In this document: positions 44,749-53,463 of the stretch, one piece after another
Numbering within the stretch: the stretch's first letter is position 1
How the letters are laid out: each line of letters starts with the position of its first letter
Assembly: GCF_037126465.1 (NCBI RefSeq)
Contig: NW_026999346.1
Span: 1,926,565-1,990,564, forward strand
DNA from: Ornithodoros turicata
Lineage: Eukaryota > Arthropoda > Arachnida > Ixodida > Argasidae
DNA: 64,000 nucleotides
Direction: 5' to 3'
Program-made: the position numbers and the translations under genes
Notes under the pieces: generated by a model
Database searches by the model: none
What the model was told of the DNA's origin: nothing
Seen by the model: the letters and a program-made list of their open reading frames with translations, nothing else

Positions 44749-45630
44749 CAGTCGACCCCCGTTTATCCGGACGGTGCCGTTCCCGGCGAAATCGTCCGGA
44801 TACCGGGGCATCCGGATAAATGAAACGACCGAATAGAAACGTCCTACAGAGCAAGGTTTAGTTAAAACACAGAAATCTCGTAAATGACAGCTGTTACATG
44901 GTGGTGTAGGCACTCGATTCCTGCAAACTTTTGCTAATTGCATAGAGTTGAGCCACGCTGTTGCACTGCTCGAAGAATGTCAATGTCGGACCCTTGTTTC
45001 TCACTGGCGTCATCGGCACCGTCATGCTGCACATTATCGGAGGCAACAGCAGCAATCACACCGTCATCAGTCATAGCTGCACTCGTGTCCTCACCATTGT
45101 CAACGTAGTCAGAAACCGCAGCATCATCTACGGCAGTCAGAGTGAGTCTCTGCATCAGGGATCGCAGCTCAGCTATAGGGGAATGTCTTCATCGGCCAAC
45201 GGGCCGTAAGGTGCAGGCCCTCGGGTTGGAGTTTTCCCCTCTAGAACCGGACAGTTGCTCGAAATATTTGCAAATGACTCAACTGGTCAACGTGACCCAA
45301 CGCACACAAATAGAAAAGGGGGTCATCGTGCACGGTTGTCTCCCCTACGGAGGAATGTAGGTCCCTGACGTTTGACGGGAATAACCCCAACACAGCGAAA
45401 AGGGTGACGAAGCGGGGTCAGCGTCTCCTCTTACTCAGGGTAGTCCGGATAACTGAAGCTGGATTACAAGAATTTTCGACTTCCGTTCCCTGGAATTCTT
45501 GTCCGAGTCCGAAAAGCTGAAGTCCGGATAAACGAGAACAAAATACATGAAGGAAAATCCGTTCCCGTGCCTTTTGTCCGGATACCGCGGGATCCGGATA
45601 AATGAAGTCCAGATAAACGGGGGTTGACTG
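44749..45630. mobile_element. 882-bp Tigger/pogo-type DNA transposon, internally deleted
   Basis: Terminal inverted repeats start CAGTCGACCCCCGTTTATCC (left) and, reversed, CAGTCAACCCCCGTTTATCT (right), flanked by TA (44747-44748 and 45631-45632) as expected for the Tc1/mariner-pogo superfamily. Subterminal copies of the TCCGGATA motif recur near both ends. The middle keeps a remnant of the transposase C-terminus, so it is a deletion derivative. It was inserted between the 44259 gene and the polymerase. Confidence 0.85.
44934..45155 (-). pseudogene. Transposase C-terminal remnant of the Tigger-type element
   Basis: About 70 residues, acidic, with DYVDNGEDTSAAMTDDGVIA. This resembles the acidic tail after the DDE domain of Tigger/pogo transposases (a pattern such as D-x-x-L-T-D-E-E-I). 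No catalytic residues or DNA-binding domain remain. Confidence 0.5.
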
Positions 45631-45907
45631 TACAAACAAAGGAGTTGGACTATAGATGCCTGCACCCTCCCTGATTGGCCTCAACAGAAAGGATATGGGG
45701 AATCTTCATCGCAGCGTCGTCATTGCGCGGGTCACGGTACCAGCACGATGATGGAATGGTCATTCTTTTCGTACACCCATTCCGCTACCACACTGCCACG
45801 ATGACCCGTACCTCTCCTATCTGCGAGAGAGAGAGAGAGAGAGAAGCATGTCTCGGACTATAACTTTTATTCTCGATTACATGCGCGTGCAGCGCTTTGT
45901 TCCACGG
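45631..45907. other. Gap between transposon and polymerase, with (GA)n
   Basis: No gene is seen. A (GA)10-type simple repeat lies at about 45825-45844. Confidence 0.6.
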
Positions 45908-48900
45908 TTACTCGATGCCTGACGACGACGCTCTCGGGCTCTCTTCCGGGTTTTCCGATGCTGCACAAGGAGAGAGTACTATCATAACCCTATAAGTGTC
46001 AAAACACCAGCAAAGCTTACCATATTCGCAGCTTCCGTAAGGGAAGGAGTGTACGGCATCCACGAGATAGTGTTTGTCATCGTAGGGGACCAAGCTCTTC
46101 TTGAGTCTCGAAATGGTGTACATCGTCTGCTTTATACTCTGGATGGTGCACTGCTTCTGAGAGACCGCCTTTTCATTGAACAGATAATCTCGGTACACTT
46201 CGTGCAATAAATGTTTCCTCACCAGGTCCTTCTCAACTCCTTTCGCTCTCGCGATCTGTTTTGTGTGACCCAGTCAAGTTTTCGCTCGGATGGCTACGAC
46301 TTCCTGAATAACACCACCTCCCGTCTCGTCTTTGAAGTACCCCATCTGGTTCCCGTGCTCGTCGTTGAAAAGCGGGTGGTCCGGTGGATAGGAAGACAGA
46401 TCTAACTCATTCTCAATCTTCATCAGCTGTTCTTCCAGGCTTGCACACGTGAGAAAAAAAATTATGCTGTCCGTATCGCTATAAATCAATTGCACTGGGC
46501 ACGTCAAGCGAGAAAAGAGCGACTCGTAGATGAAGCTGTACATTCGGACTTTCGATATCTCAAGAATGGCAAAGCCCACGTAAAGGGGGTGTGCATTTGA
46601 TGCGGCGTTGTTTCATCTCATACAAGATGCACTTATCACTCAGAATGTGGAAATGCTGACTGTCGACGGAGCTAGCTTTTCGTAGTGCACTTTCTTTGTC
46701 GTAGGTTATAGCGTACCTTTTCATGCGTCTCACATTTTGTATCGACTTACCGAACATGCTGTTCGACATGGTTTTGTACAGAAGTCTCTCGAATTTCGTG
46801 GTTGCAGCATTCCTCAATGCAACGTTTCTCTGCACGAAGGTTCGCAAAAAGTTGTCTTGGCGGAACGAGAGGATGCTGTGAACTCGTTTTATTTTCATGC
46901 CCAACCTCATGTACAGAGCGAGCAATGCATTATGAATGACATAGCGTTCCTTGTCGTAGCACGTCAGCAAGAGTTTCTTTGTGGGAGGGGTGTTTAGCGC
47001 CAACGCATCTTTCAGGGAGCGCTGGTAGGGGGATAGTTCGTTCTCGTCTACGCACCTGTGTTCGGGTGCCAGGGGAAAATCCCTGGTGAGAGCGTGCAGT
47101 TCTTCGGGATACGACAAGTCTACCACGTAGACGTAACCCACTTCCAAATCGTGAGGAATGTTGAGAAAATCGACCTCGCTCCACCTCGAAGGATCGACCC
47201 ACTGAAAACCACCTGTCGGGAGATGGAAAGTCATCGCGTACGGGTACAAACTGTTCACGTCGAGGTACTGGATAAAAGTATTTTCTTGCTTGGGATCGTA
47301 ATCGTCACACCCCTCGTGATTAGCCCGACAGTATCTGTGGAAGCTGTTACAAATGCCTCCCCTGATTCCCTTCTCGATCGTTTCGTACATCTCGCGATCG
47401 CTCATGAGCTCGAGTTTGACATTGGTGAGCTTCAGAGCGCTACTCCACTCGTAACAGGCGAGGGACATGGCACGTAGGATATCCATCCCATCCGTCTCTA
47501 GCGCAATCTTCCTGAAATACAGTACGACGTTGCAGAGCTGACAAGCGTCGAGCGTGACGTAGAGACGCGTGTAACCACCGAGGTTCTTAGATTCGAACAA
47601 TTCGAAAATCTCGAGGGCGTACTGATAGTCCTCATCCGTGATCTCTTGTCGTTCAGGTCATTTTTGAAAGCTTCCTTTGGCGGTAGTGCGTGCAAATTGT
47701 ACGATTCGAAACTGTCGACAAAGGTGTACAGGTAAATGCCCTTCCTGAGGAGGCGCCGGAAACGGTCACCATACATTTGACGGGTACAATGGAACGCGTT
47801 CTCGCCACCGCTTGCGAGCAGGGTTTCCACAGGTTCGACAAGGACAGGTTGAAAAACTGCGTGGTATCGCGGAAATGGAGATCGCCAATGTTGAACCCTC
47901 TTATCTTTTCCGAGCTCGAAGCTAAGATCCACGGTTTGCCCAGATTTAGAACGTACATATGGCGGAGAAGGGAGCTCAAATCGTACTGCAGGTTGTGCAC
48001 GCACACGACGAGTTCTTTGGTGTTCCGACACGTAAGGTTACACGTATCACACAGCGTCGCGACAAAATTTGAAGAACCGGGCTCTACGAAGCGGGTGTGG
48101 TCGTGATGCGACACCTTTCGCGTTTGTCGGTTAAATTCAATTCCACCAAATTCGCAGTGTGTCGCGCTCGCGTTTCCGAAAGTGGTCTTCCATACTCATG
48201 ACCAACGGCGCGGGACAACGGTTCAACCTATCAATTTGATCGCTAAATCGCTTGAGCGAGAGCAAGCATTTCTATGCCGCGTTGGGTCCCAAATAGCCAT
48301 CTAGGCCTAGTATTTTTCCATCCTAACTTCTCACTATAACGATGCAGTACGAGCTCATCCTGTGCATCCTCACGGCGTCCTTCATGAGCGCGCCCTTTTC
48401 CAAGACGCTCTCCGTGTCCAACACCGCGAAATAGGGATAGGGATGCATGTACTGTATCTTGTTGAAGGAGACACACTCCCCCGCTTTTGGCATTTCGAGA
48501 ATCACTTCGTTCACATCGCGACACAGACGTTCGTGTTGCTGCAATGCCTCTCTCGTCCCGTAACCGGACGTGCATTTCTCGCAATAAAAGTAGTCACTTC
48601 GTCCCATGAAAGTGCTAAATTTTCTGATTCCATAGAAAGGCTCCCTAACCTCGAGCAAGTGGACTTTATCTTTATAGAGCGCACAGGGAACCCGTCCTGT
48701 TGTTATCGAACCCATCTGCACGTCGAACACGTAGATGTACACGGAGATTTTGTTTTTCTCTCCCACAGGGAGATGTCTTCGTAAGTGACTGTGAAGCAGG
48801 GCGGCCAGTACGTTACGCGCGTCTCCGGACTCGAAGGATTCATGTACTTGCGGTATCTAACATAATCGTTTGGGTTGTTTCTCAACGGATGCGAGAGTGC

Positions 48901-49177
48901 CAGCACGCTATACTTGAAACACTCGTGTTCGTGATTCGGCGAAAGTTTGACGTTTGTGAGAGTCTTTCGTTTTCTTTTTAGCAGCTCGGGAAGCTCGATC
49001 GTGCACCCAATCCGCTTCGGTTTCAAACGCGTTAGTTTTAAGTCCACACATTGGACGTCGTTCGAGGTGAAACCAGATCCTTCTCTTGCATAGTTTTCTA
49101 CGCGTTGCGAGGACTCTACGATGGCAGCATCTATCGCGCGTGATTACTGGAGCTATGCTCGGTAGATAGAGTCGCAA
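45908..49177 (-). pseudogene. polB: Polinton protein-primed type B DNA polymerase, frameshifted
   Basis: About 1050 residues spread over several frames. The N-terminal region carries ECFKYSVLALSHPLRNNP at about 48920, typical of Polinton polymerases. A zinc-finger-like C-x-x-C ... H ... C stretch follows at about 48530-48600 (YFYCEKCTSGYGTREALQQH). Exonuclease motif I is VLDTES (about 48415). Polymerase motif A is YLDVNSLYPYAM (about 47265), motif B region is FERLLYKTMSNSMFGKS (about 46750) and motif C is IYSDTDSII (about 46475). The VPYDDKHYLVD block near 46080 is a usual C-terminal signature. It would copy the element from a protein primer. Breaks are at about 48340-48700, 48115, 47600-47660, 46560-46580 and 46222-46274. 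The frame differences are small, so decay looks moderate. Confidence 0.88.
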
Positions 49178-49270
49178 ATCGTCGACGTTGTCGTCGTGCG
49201 GGGAACAGAGAAGCGTGTACCTAGTAGCCGTTCCGTCAAATGCCTCATCTGTGACAAAGAAAGGAAGGAA

Positions 49271-49675
49271 TCATCTCTCCGTGACGGAGGGATGATTCTC
49301 TACGACGTGTTCTCGTAATTCAACGATTCTACGACCCTGGACAGGCTCAGCTTCGTTTCGGAATTCTGGGCTTGCATCTGGTGATTCATCTCTAGCCCTA
49401 CCAGACAGAGGAATGAAATCTGCATACGACTGATCCCCTTCCCACATGAGCAATTTGTCTGCATTGTCGTGCCCATCTAGGGGTTCGTCGTCGTCGTCGT
49501 CCGTTTCAGGTATTACGAAAGGCGGACTACTGACTTTGTCGTCGTCGTCATCTGAAAGGATGACTTGGTTGTAACCAAGATTCTCTATTCTAGCTTCGTG
49601 CTCTCTTTCTACGGTCACGAGCATGGCATCAATGGGGTCGTACTGACATACGAGACAGCGTGGCACTGCGGTCAA
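49271..49675 (-). CDS. Acidic protein of unknown function (Polinton region), perhaps a second exon
   Basis: I do not recognise a family. The open frame begins with CLVCQYDPIDAMLV (one C-x-x-C) and carries runs of aspartate (SDDDDDK, ETDDDDDEPLDGHD). The first in-frame ATG is at about 49624. Its beginning coincides with GACCGCAG, a possible 3' splice site, and there is a TATAAAAGG further upstream on the same strand at 49951-49959. A spliced start is therefore possible. It lies just upstream of the polymerase in the same direction. Confidence 0.45.
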   Translation of the reverse strand: MTAVPRCLVCQYDPIDAMLVTVEREHEARIENLGYNQVILSDDDDDKVSSPPFVIPETDDDDDEPLDGHDNADKLLMWEGDQSYADFIPLSGRARDESPDASPEFRNEAEPVQGRRIVELREHVVENHPSVTER

Positions 49676-50137
49676 ACAAAATCAGTACGAGATTCCCCCT
49701 CACGAAACAATGCTCACTTTTCCCTTCAGTTGAGGAACGCTTGAGATTGATGATGAGAGGATGGGATGAGTCCCTGTGTGTGTTCAGTATCATGCGGTGA
49801 CAGCGGCTATTGGTGCCTGAAAAACAATGTCATACATAGAATACCTCTCACAGCAGAGACGGTCAACTTACATTTTGCTCCACAAAACGACTCACGTCGT
49901 GGATGGATGCCCCTCGTGGGCTTTCGATCAATCGTCCCAGAACCAGCGCACCTTTTATAGTGGCTATGCCGCTTTCCTCCTCCTCGCATTGCAACGGTGT
50001 CATCTCTACATTGACCACCCCGCCTTCCGTCTTTCGCGCCTTTTTGCGATGTCGCATATGACAATGATACCATCGACGTTGAATAAAACATTACACTAAT
50101 TTCTAGCTAACACTCTGGGCCGACTTGTATATGATGA
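49676..50137. other. Divergent intergenic region with minus-strand TATA box
   Basis: Holds TATAAAAGG on the minus strand (49951-49959) and a candidate 56-base intron on the same strand (GTAAGT at about 49871 to TTTTTCAG at about 49816). No clear gene is seen here. Confidence 0.4.
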
Positions 50138-50212
50138 CGAGAAGACCCAGTGCGGGATTCAAACCCAGGATCCTTCTACACTGGGCACGACACACTAACC
50201 ACCAGTCTAATT
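50138..50212 (-). repeat. tRNA-like sequence (tRNA-derived SINE head or tRNA relic)
   Basis: On the minus strand an A-box-like TGGTGGTTAGTGTGTCG (about 50188-50204) and a B-box-like GGTTTGAATCC (50155-50165) are spaced about as in tRNA genes. The anticodon arm does not fold well and the acceptor stem is not closed, so a working tRNA is unlikely. Confidence 0.5.
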
Positions 50213-50229
50213 CGTACTGCGTGACGTTT

Positions 50230-50449
50230 TTCGTATTGCGGGGTTCGTGTCTACACACGTCACAACATGTTCAAACACGTCCAAACATGTTCAAACATAA
50301 TCAATGACGTCATAGAGAGTGAGAGAGGAACTAGTGTGTCCAGGGGCGACTTCGACGGTTTGCCGCCCGTGTCCAAACATGTTCAAACACGTCTTAACAT
50401 ATCCAAACACGTTCAATGACGTCATAGAGAGTGAGAGGAAAAGCTTTAC
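50230..50449 (+). promoter_or_regulatory. Duplicated upstream region with CRE-like TGACGTCA sites
   Basis: Two copies, 112 bases apart, of an array of CAAACATGTTCAAACACGT-like units followed by CAATGACGTCATAGAGAGTGAGAG. The palindrome TGACGTCA (50305-50312 and 50417-50424) is the CREB/ATF site. The second copy ends about 25 bases before the TATA box at 50450. Confidence 0.5.
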
Positions 50450-50493
50450 TATAAATGACGAAGCGAACGTTCGATCGTCATTCTCGTGCCATC
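50450..50493 (+). promoter_or_regulatory. Core promoter (TATA box plus initiator) of the 50494 gene
   Basis: TATAAAT at 50450-50456, initiator-like CGTCATTCT at 50476-50484 with its A (50480) 30 bases from the first T of the TATA box, and the ATG 14 bases later. Same layout as 44215-44259. Confidence 0.65.
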
Positions 50494-50578
50494 ATGATCA
50501 GCTTGGTAGATGATGATGATGATTGAAGTTTTAATGGCGCATTGACAACACAGGTCATAATCAGTTTGGTAGATCCTC
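50494..50578 (+). pseudogene. First exon of an unknown Polinton gene, split by micro-insertion m5
   Basis: The frame MISLVD starts at ATG 50494, is broken by m5 and then meets CCTCGTAAGTAA, a good 5' splice site (GT at 50579). A 3' splice site ATTTTTTCAG ends at about 50803, followed by a short basic coding stretch (QKRRTDRLIHPL) to a stop. The gene product is unknown. The call rests on the promoter and splice signals. Confidence 0.4.
50511..50559 (-). mobile_element. Micro-insertion m5 (49 bp) of LINE 3' end
   Basis: Flanked by ATCAGCTTGGTAGA (50497-50510) and ATCAGTTTGGTAGA (50560-50573), one mismatch. It contains an ATC-type tail, arm TGGCGCA and the entire loop up to CATAAT; it stops just before the second arm. 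Confidence 0.88.
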
Positions 50579-51180
50579 GTAAGTAATACCCATGACGACA
50601 TCATCACTGTCGGAATTTTTGAAGAATTTCATTTCCAGTGTACAACACTTTTGCTGCGCGTGAAGTCGTTTTTTTCCCACCACACATATTTCGGGAGATT
50701 GGCAGCGCCCGCTTCTTCTGCACCAATTGCAGTGGATTGTGGTCCAAAGGCACGCTTCCTCGTTATTTTTTAATACGTTCTATAATCGTTTACATTTTTT
50801 CAGAGCAAAAGCGTAGGACGGACCGATTGATTCACCCTCTGTGACTGAAGAAGATTGTACGTGTGTATTTGAGATTTAAAAAACGCGTTTCTCACGCTCC
50901 TTTCGTCCAGATTATGAATGGCTAGTGACGGGAGATCTACCCCTGGTTCTACCTAACCTTCAAGCCTCCTCCGAAGACCTTCTTTCTGCGGATCGGCGAT
51001 CAACTGACCACCTGTCGTTGCGGTGGACTCTGGTAGAGAAACCCCAGCCATTGGTTAGCCTCGAGCCTTCGTCCATATTTGGGCTGCCTTCCCGGCTACG
51101 AAACCAAAGCTGGAGCCTAATTCATGTGTAACCTCTCACGAGAAATAAAGAAGGTTGTCTACTCTCATTCCGTCTCAGTC
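50579..51180 (+). other. Region with candidate intron and short open frames
   Basis: Contains the candidate intron (50579-50803) and a further open stretch from about 50912 to 51131 (YEWLVTGDLPLVLPNLQASS ...) that follows CTTTCGTCCAG, another possible 3' splice site. I cannot assign a function or confirm the exons. Confidence 0.3.
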
Positions 51181-51429
51181 ATGACGCCCGAGCAGAAGTT
51201 TGCAACCTTTGTGCAAACGCGAATGTATCGGGACTTGCTGCGATTACGCAATTATATTCATGGCGATAGCTGCGAGGGAGACTTTCGCTCGATTCTCAAG
51301 ACGATACCCTTACGTCTGTTCACAGTCAGTGGGAAGATTGCAAGGAAAATGAAGCGTTTCGTAGATTACAAGCTGGAGCGCCTGTGCGAGCCGAGGGTCC
51401 AATTCCACAGCCTTCACGTCCACGGGTAA
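51181..51429 (+). CDS. Possible small protein (82 aa), overlaps antisense gene
   Basis: ATG 51181 (MTPEQKFATFVQTRMYRDLL) opens a basic frame with RGDFRSIL-like and IARKMKRFVDYKLERL segments. The first 43 codons are free of other genes; the rest lies antisense to the end of 51310-51759. It could be real, in the same class as 44259, but no homology is recognised and no TATA box is evident. Confidence 0.25.
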   Translation: MTPEQKFATFVQTRMYRDLLRLRNYIHGDSCEGDFRSILKTIPLRLFTVSGKIARKMKRFVDYKLERLCEPRVQFHSLHVHG

Positions 51430-51759
51430 GACGAAGTCGTATTGCGATTTATTGTACGCGAAAGAAACGTTCAATTCCGAAAGGGCTTTTCCCAAATCCC
51501 TCTCGAGATCCGAGGTGACACAGAAAGTTCTGCCGGCTTCCACCGTGTCCTAGAAAGAAACCTCGATTTTCGCATCTTGCCTCCCGTACCCGATATTTAA
51601 AATATCGTTACTTATGCTGAGATCCATCAGACCGACTTTATACCGATTCGAGAGCTGAAGCAGACTATCGAAAGCTACCGTGAAGGCGTTGAGTTTATTC
51701 GAGGGAAACTTATCCATGCTGGCGTTCGAGAGCAGGTGGATGTAGATGTCTGACGTCAT
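51310..51759 (-). pseudogene. Polinton conserved virion-associated-like protein with in-frame stop
   Basis: ATG 51759. The opening (IYIHLLSNASMDKFPSNKLN, then FTVAFDSLLQLSNRYKVGLM) matches the typical start of a conserved Polinton protein: S-N-x-S-x-x-x-F-P-x-N ... F-x-x-x-L ... L ... W/Y-x-V-G-L. A TAG at about 51550 interrupts it; the same frame continues for 77 residues to 51310. It starts 9 bases after the integrase stop, so the genes probably form one block. Its exact role is not established. Confidence 0.6.
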
Positions 51760-51768
51760 TTCCCAATC

Positions 51769-52798
51769 TTAACCACGTCGCTGCTCGGAACCCGAACTGT
51801 CGTGTTCTTTGTCGTAACTGAACCAGCGAACCAAGGAGAAGCTCTGACCGTTCACTTGCTTCTTTCTTAGCACTTTCGTTACTGGCCAAGGCTGATTGGC
51901 GTCTCGGGTTACGACGAGTACCTCGTCCGGGTAGAAAGATCCGTCCACTTCCTTACCCCGGTAATCTTCCAGGTGCACGACGGGAGGGGAGGTGTCTCTC
52001 AGGCGGGAGACGGTGAAAATCTGAGGCGACCAACTCCCTTCCGAGCTCTTATGAAAACCTTTTCTGTGTAGTAGGACCCTCACTTTATCCCCCACATTGA
52101 GCTTCTTTTTTACGGAGGGTACGACGGGCTTCCCATTTATGTTTGAACAGCTCCAATCCGTTTTCGGGTGTGACTTCGGACGGGCTGATGCCCAAAGTCC
52201 TGTGTTTGGTGTTGTTGTAGTCGCGCACGATCTTGGGAAGCGCGGAAACGAAGTGGTATTTTCCGGTTACTCTAAAATAGCGGAATATTCTGTCGTGTAA
52301 AGTGCGTATCACGCGTTCAGCCTGCGATGCTTTGATTACTGGAGAGAAGGTGGAATACATGCGTACCTTCTTTCATGAGAGATACTCCTTGACGGTCTTG
52401 TTGTAGAATTCCCCTCCTCTGTCGCAAAAGATGCGTGTAGGTACGTTACCTCCCCGAAAAAGTCTTATCATGGCCCTTTTCATTTCGGCGGGGTGCTTCG
52501 TCTTTAGCGGGAGGGTGCGCAGAAAGCGGGAGAGGGAATCGATTGCCATGAGAATGTAGCGATAGCCACCGTTGAATCTCTTGTATTTCGAAAAGTTGGC
52601 GAGGTCCATTTGCCACACGTCGTTGATCTTGAGCGCGATGATGCGTCTCCTATTAAACTTTCTTCTGACCGGATAGTGGAAGGTGTAGGCATCCAGCTTT
52701 CTGAGAATGGTGAGAGCCTTCTTTTTGCTCAAGTGACGCGCTTTTCTATAGCGTTCCACACACCCCAAACCACCCGCTGGCTTTTCATACCCCTCCAT
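51769..52798 (-). pseudogene. Polinton DDE integrase with in-frame stop and frameshift
   Basis: The integrase inserts the element into host DNA. I chose ATG 52798 (MEGYEKPAGGLG). Catalytic D in VWQMDLANFS, D in RIFCDRGGEFYN, and E in KASQAERVIRTL, spaced as in retroviral-type integrases. After the core an SH3-like and chromodomain-like C-terminus follows (VGDKVRV... HRKGFHKSSEG, SFYPDEVLVV, LVRWFSYDKEH). A TGA interrupts the frame at about 52373, and the frame changes in an A-run at about 52090-52095. The upstream gene overlaps its start by 14 bases. Confidence 0.87.
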
Positions 52799-53327
52799 AA
52801 GTCGTCCACGCAATGGAGGCTTGCTGCTGCTGTTGAGGCTCGCGAGATTTCGGCAGAGAAATCAGACGCAATAGTTTTGAGACTTTGGGAAACCAGGTGG
52901 GTTTCTTTCCCGTCTGACGTTGCAACAAATAATTGACGAGTTTGTAAATGGAGGAGTGTCTGATGGGCTTGCCCGACACAGAGACACAACCCTCGCGATC
53001 CCAGGAGAGAACCTTCTTTAATTCCGAGACGACCCTTTCCGCTTCCTCTTCGTCCACCTCTGGAGAGACGAGCGAATGATCAAAGTAATTTGTAGCGTCG
53101 GGCACCTTGTTTTTATTGTCGTAGGGATCATTTTGATTTGATTTGGGTTTTTCTGGCGCATTAGCTACTAAGGCCATAATGCGCCAATCGTAGGGATCAA
53201 ATCCGTACTGCTTGACTATACGATACAGTGCTTGCAGTATGAGTTTCACTTTGACGTCGTCACTCTCCTTCGAGGAAAGAATGTTTCCGATGGAGGAGGA
53301 GGTGGTCACTTCAATTCTCTTGGCCAT
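52785..53327 (-). CDS. Conserved Polinton protein upstream of integrase, with in-frame micro-insertion
   Basis: ATG 53327 (MAKRIEVTTSSS). The C-terminal half (VSVSGKPIRHSSIYKLVNYL ... KPTWFPKVSKLL) matches a conserved protein often found beside Polinton integrases; its function is unknown to me. Micro-insertion m6 and its target duplication add 69 bases, so the protein gains 23 residues (WRIMALVANAPEKPK ...) without a frame break. The end overlaps integrase by 14 bases. The frame is fully open. Confidence 0.6.
   Translation of the reverse strand: MAKRIEVTTSSSIGNILSSKESDDVKVKLILQALYRIVKQYGFDPYDWRIMALVANAPEKPKSNQNDPYDNKNKVPDATNYFDHSLVSPEVDEEEAERVVSELKKVLSWDREGCVSVSGKPIRHSSIYKLVNYLLQRQTGKKPTWFPKVSKLLRLISLPKSREPQQQQQASIAWTTYGGV
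53131..53187 (-). mobile_element. Micro-insertion m6 (57 bp) of LINE 3' end inside a Polinton gene
   Basis: Flanked by TCGTAGGGATCA at 53119-53130 and 53188-53199. The tail is AAATC-type (TTTTGATTTGATTTGGG), as in m3. Both arms are present (TGGCGCA 53154-53160, TGCGCCA about 53180-53186) and the insert ends exactly at the outer edge of the stem. Confidence 0.9.
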
Positions 53328-53463
53328 TGACGAACAGGTTCAATACGGCAGAAAGTAGGAGAGGAACCACCGAAGAAAGAACGCCCTGTCCTCGCTGCTG
53401 AGACAGATAGAGCTTCAAACGTTGCGAATTCTTGTGAATCTTTTTGTAGGCGAGCCGTCGTAA

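Larger units (their letters stand above)
43310..53463. mobile_element. Decayed Polinton/Maverick element (right end truncated by L12)
   Basis: The combination of protein-primed type B DNA polymerase and retroviral-type DDE integrase with a chromodomain-like C-terminus is diagnostic of Polintons. Gene block on the minus strand: conserved protein 52785-53327, integrase 51769-52798, virion-associated-like protein 51310-51759, acidic protein 49271-49675, polymerase 45908-49177. At least two plus-strand genes start at 44259 and 50494. The packaging ATPase, maturation protease and major capsid were not recognised. The right terminal repeat is not present. Frame breaks in all large genes show it is an old copy. 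Confidence 0.85.

Noticed and set aside
45142..45360. Plus-strand open frame inside the Tigger-type element
   Set aside because: It is antisense to the transposase remnant and shows no recognisable domain.
47690..48106. Plus-strand 138-aa open frame across the polymerase
   Set aside because: It is the antisense shadow of polymerase coding sequence and carries no motif.
52085..52100. A-run in the integrase as a programmed ribosomal frameshift site
   Set aside because: The required shift does not fit a standard -1 slippery heptamer, and the gene also has an in-frame stop. Mutation or a sequencing error in the homopolymer is simpler.
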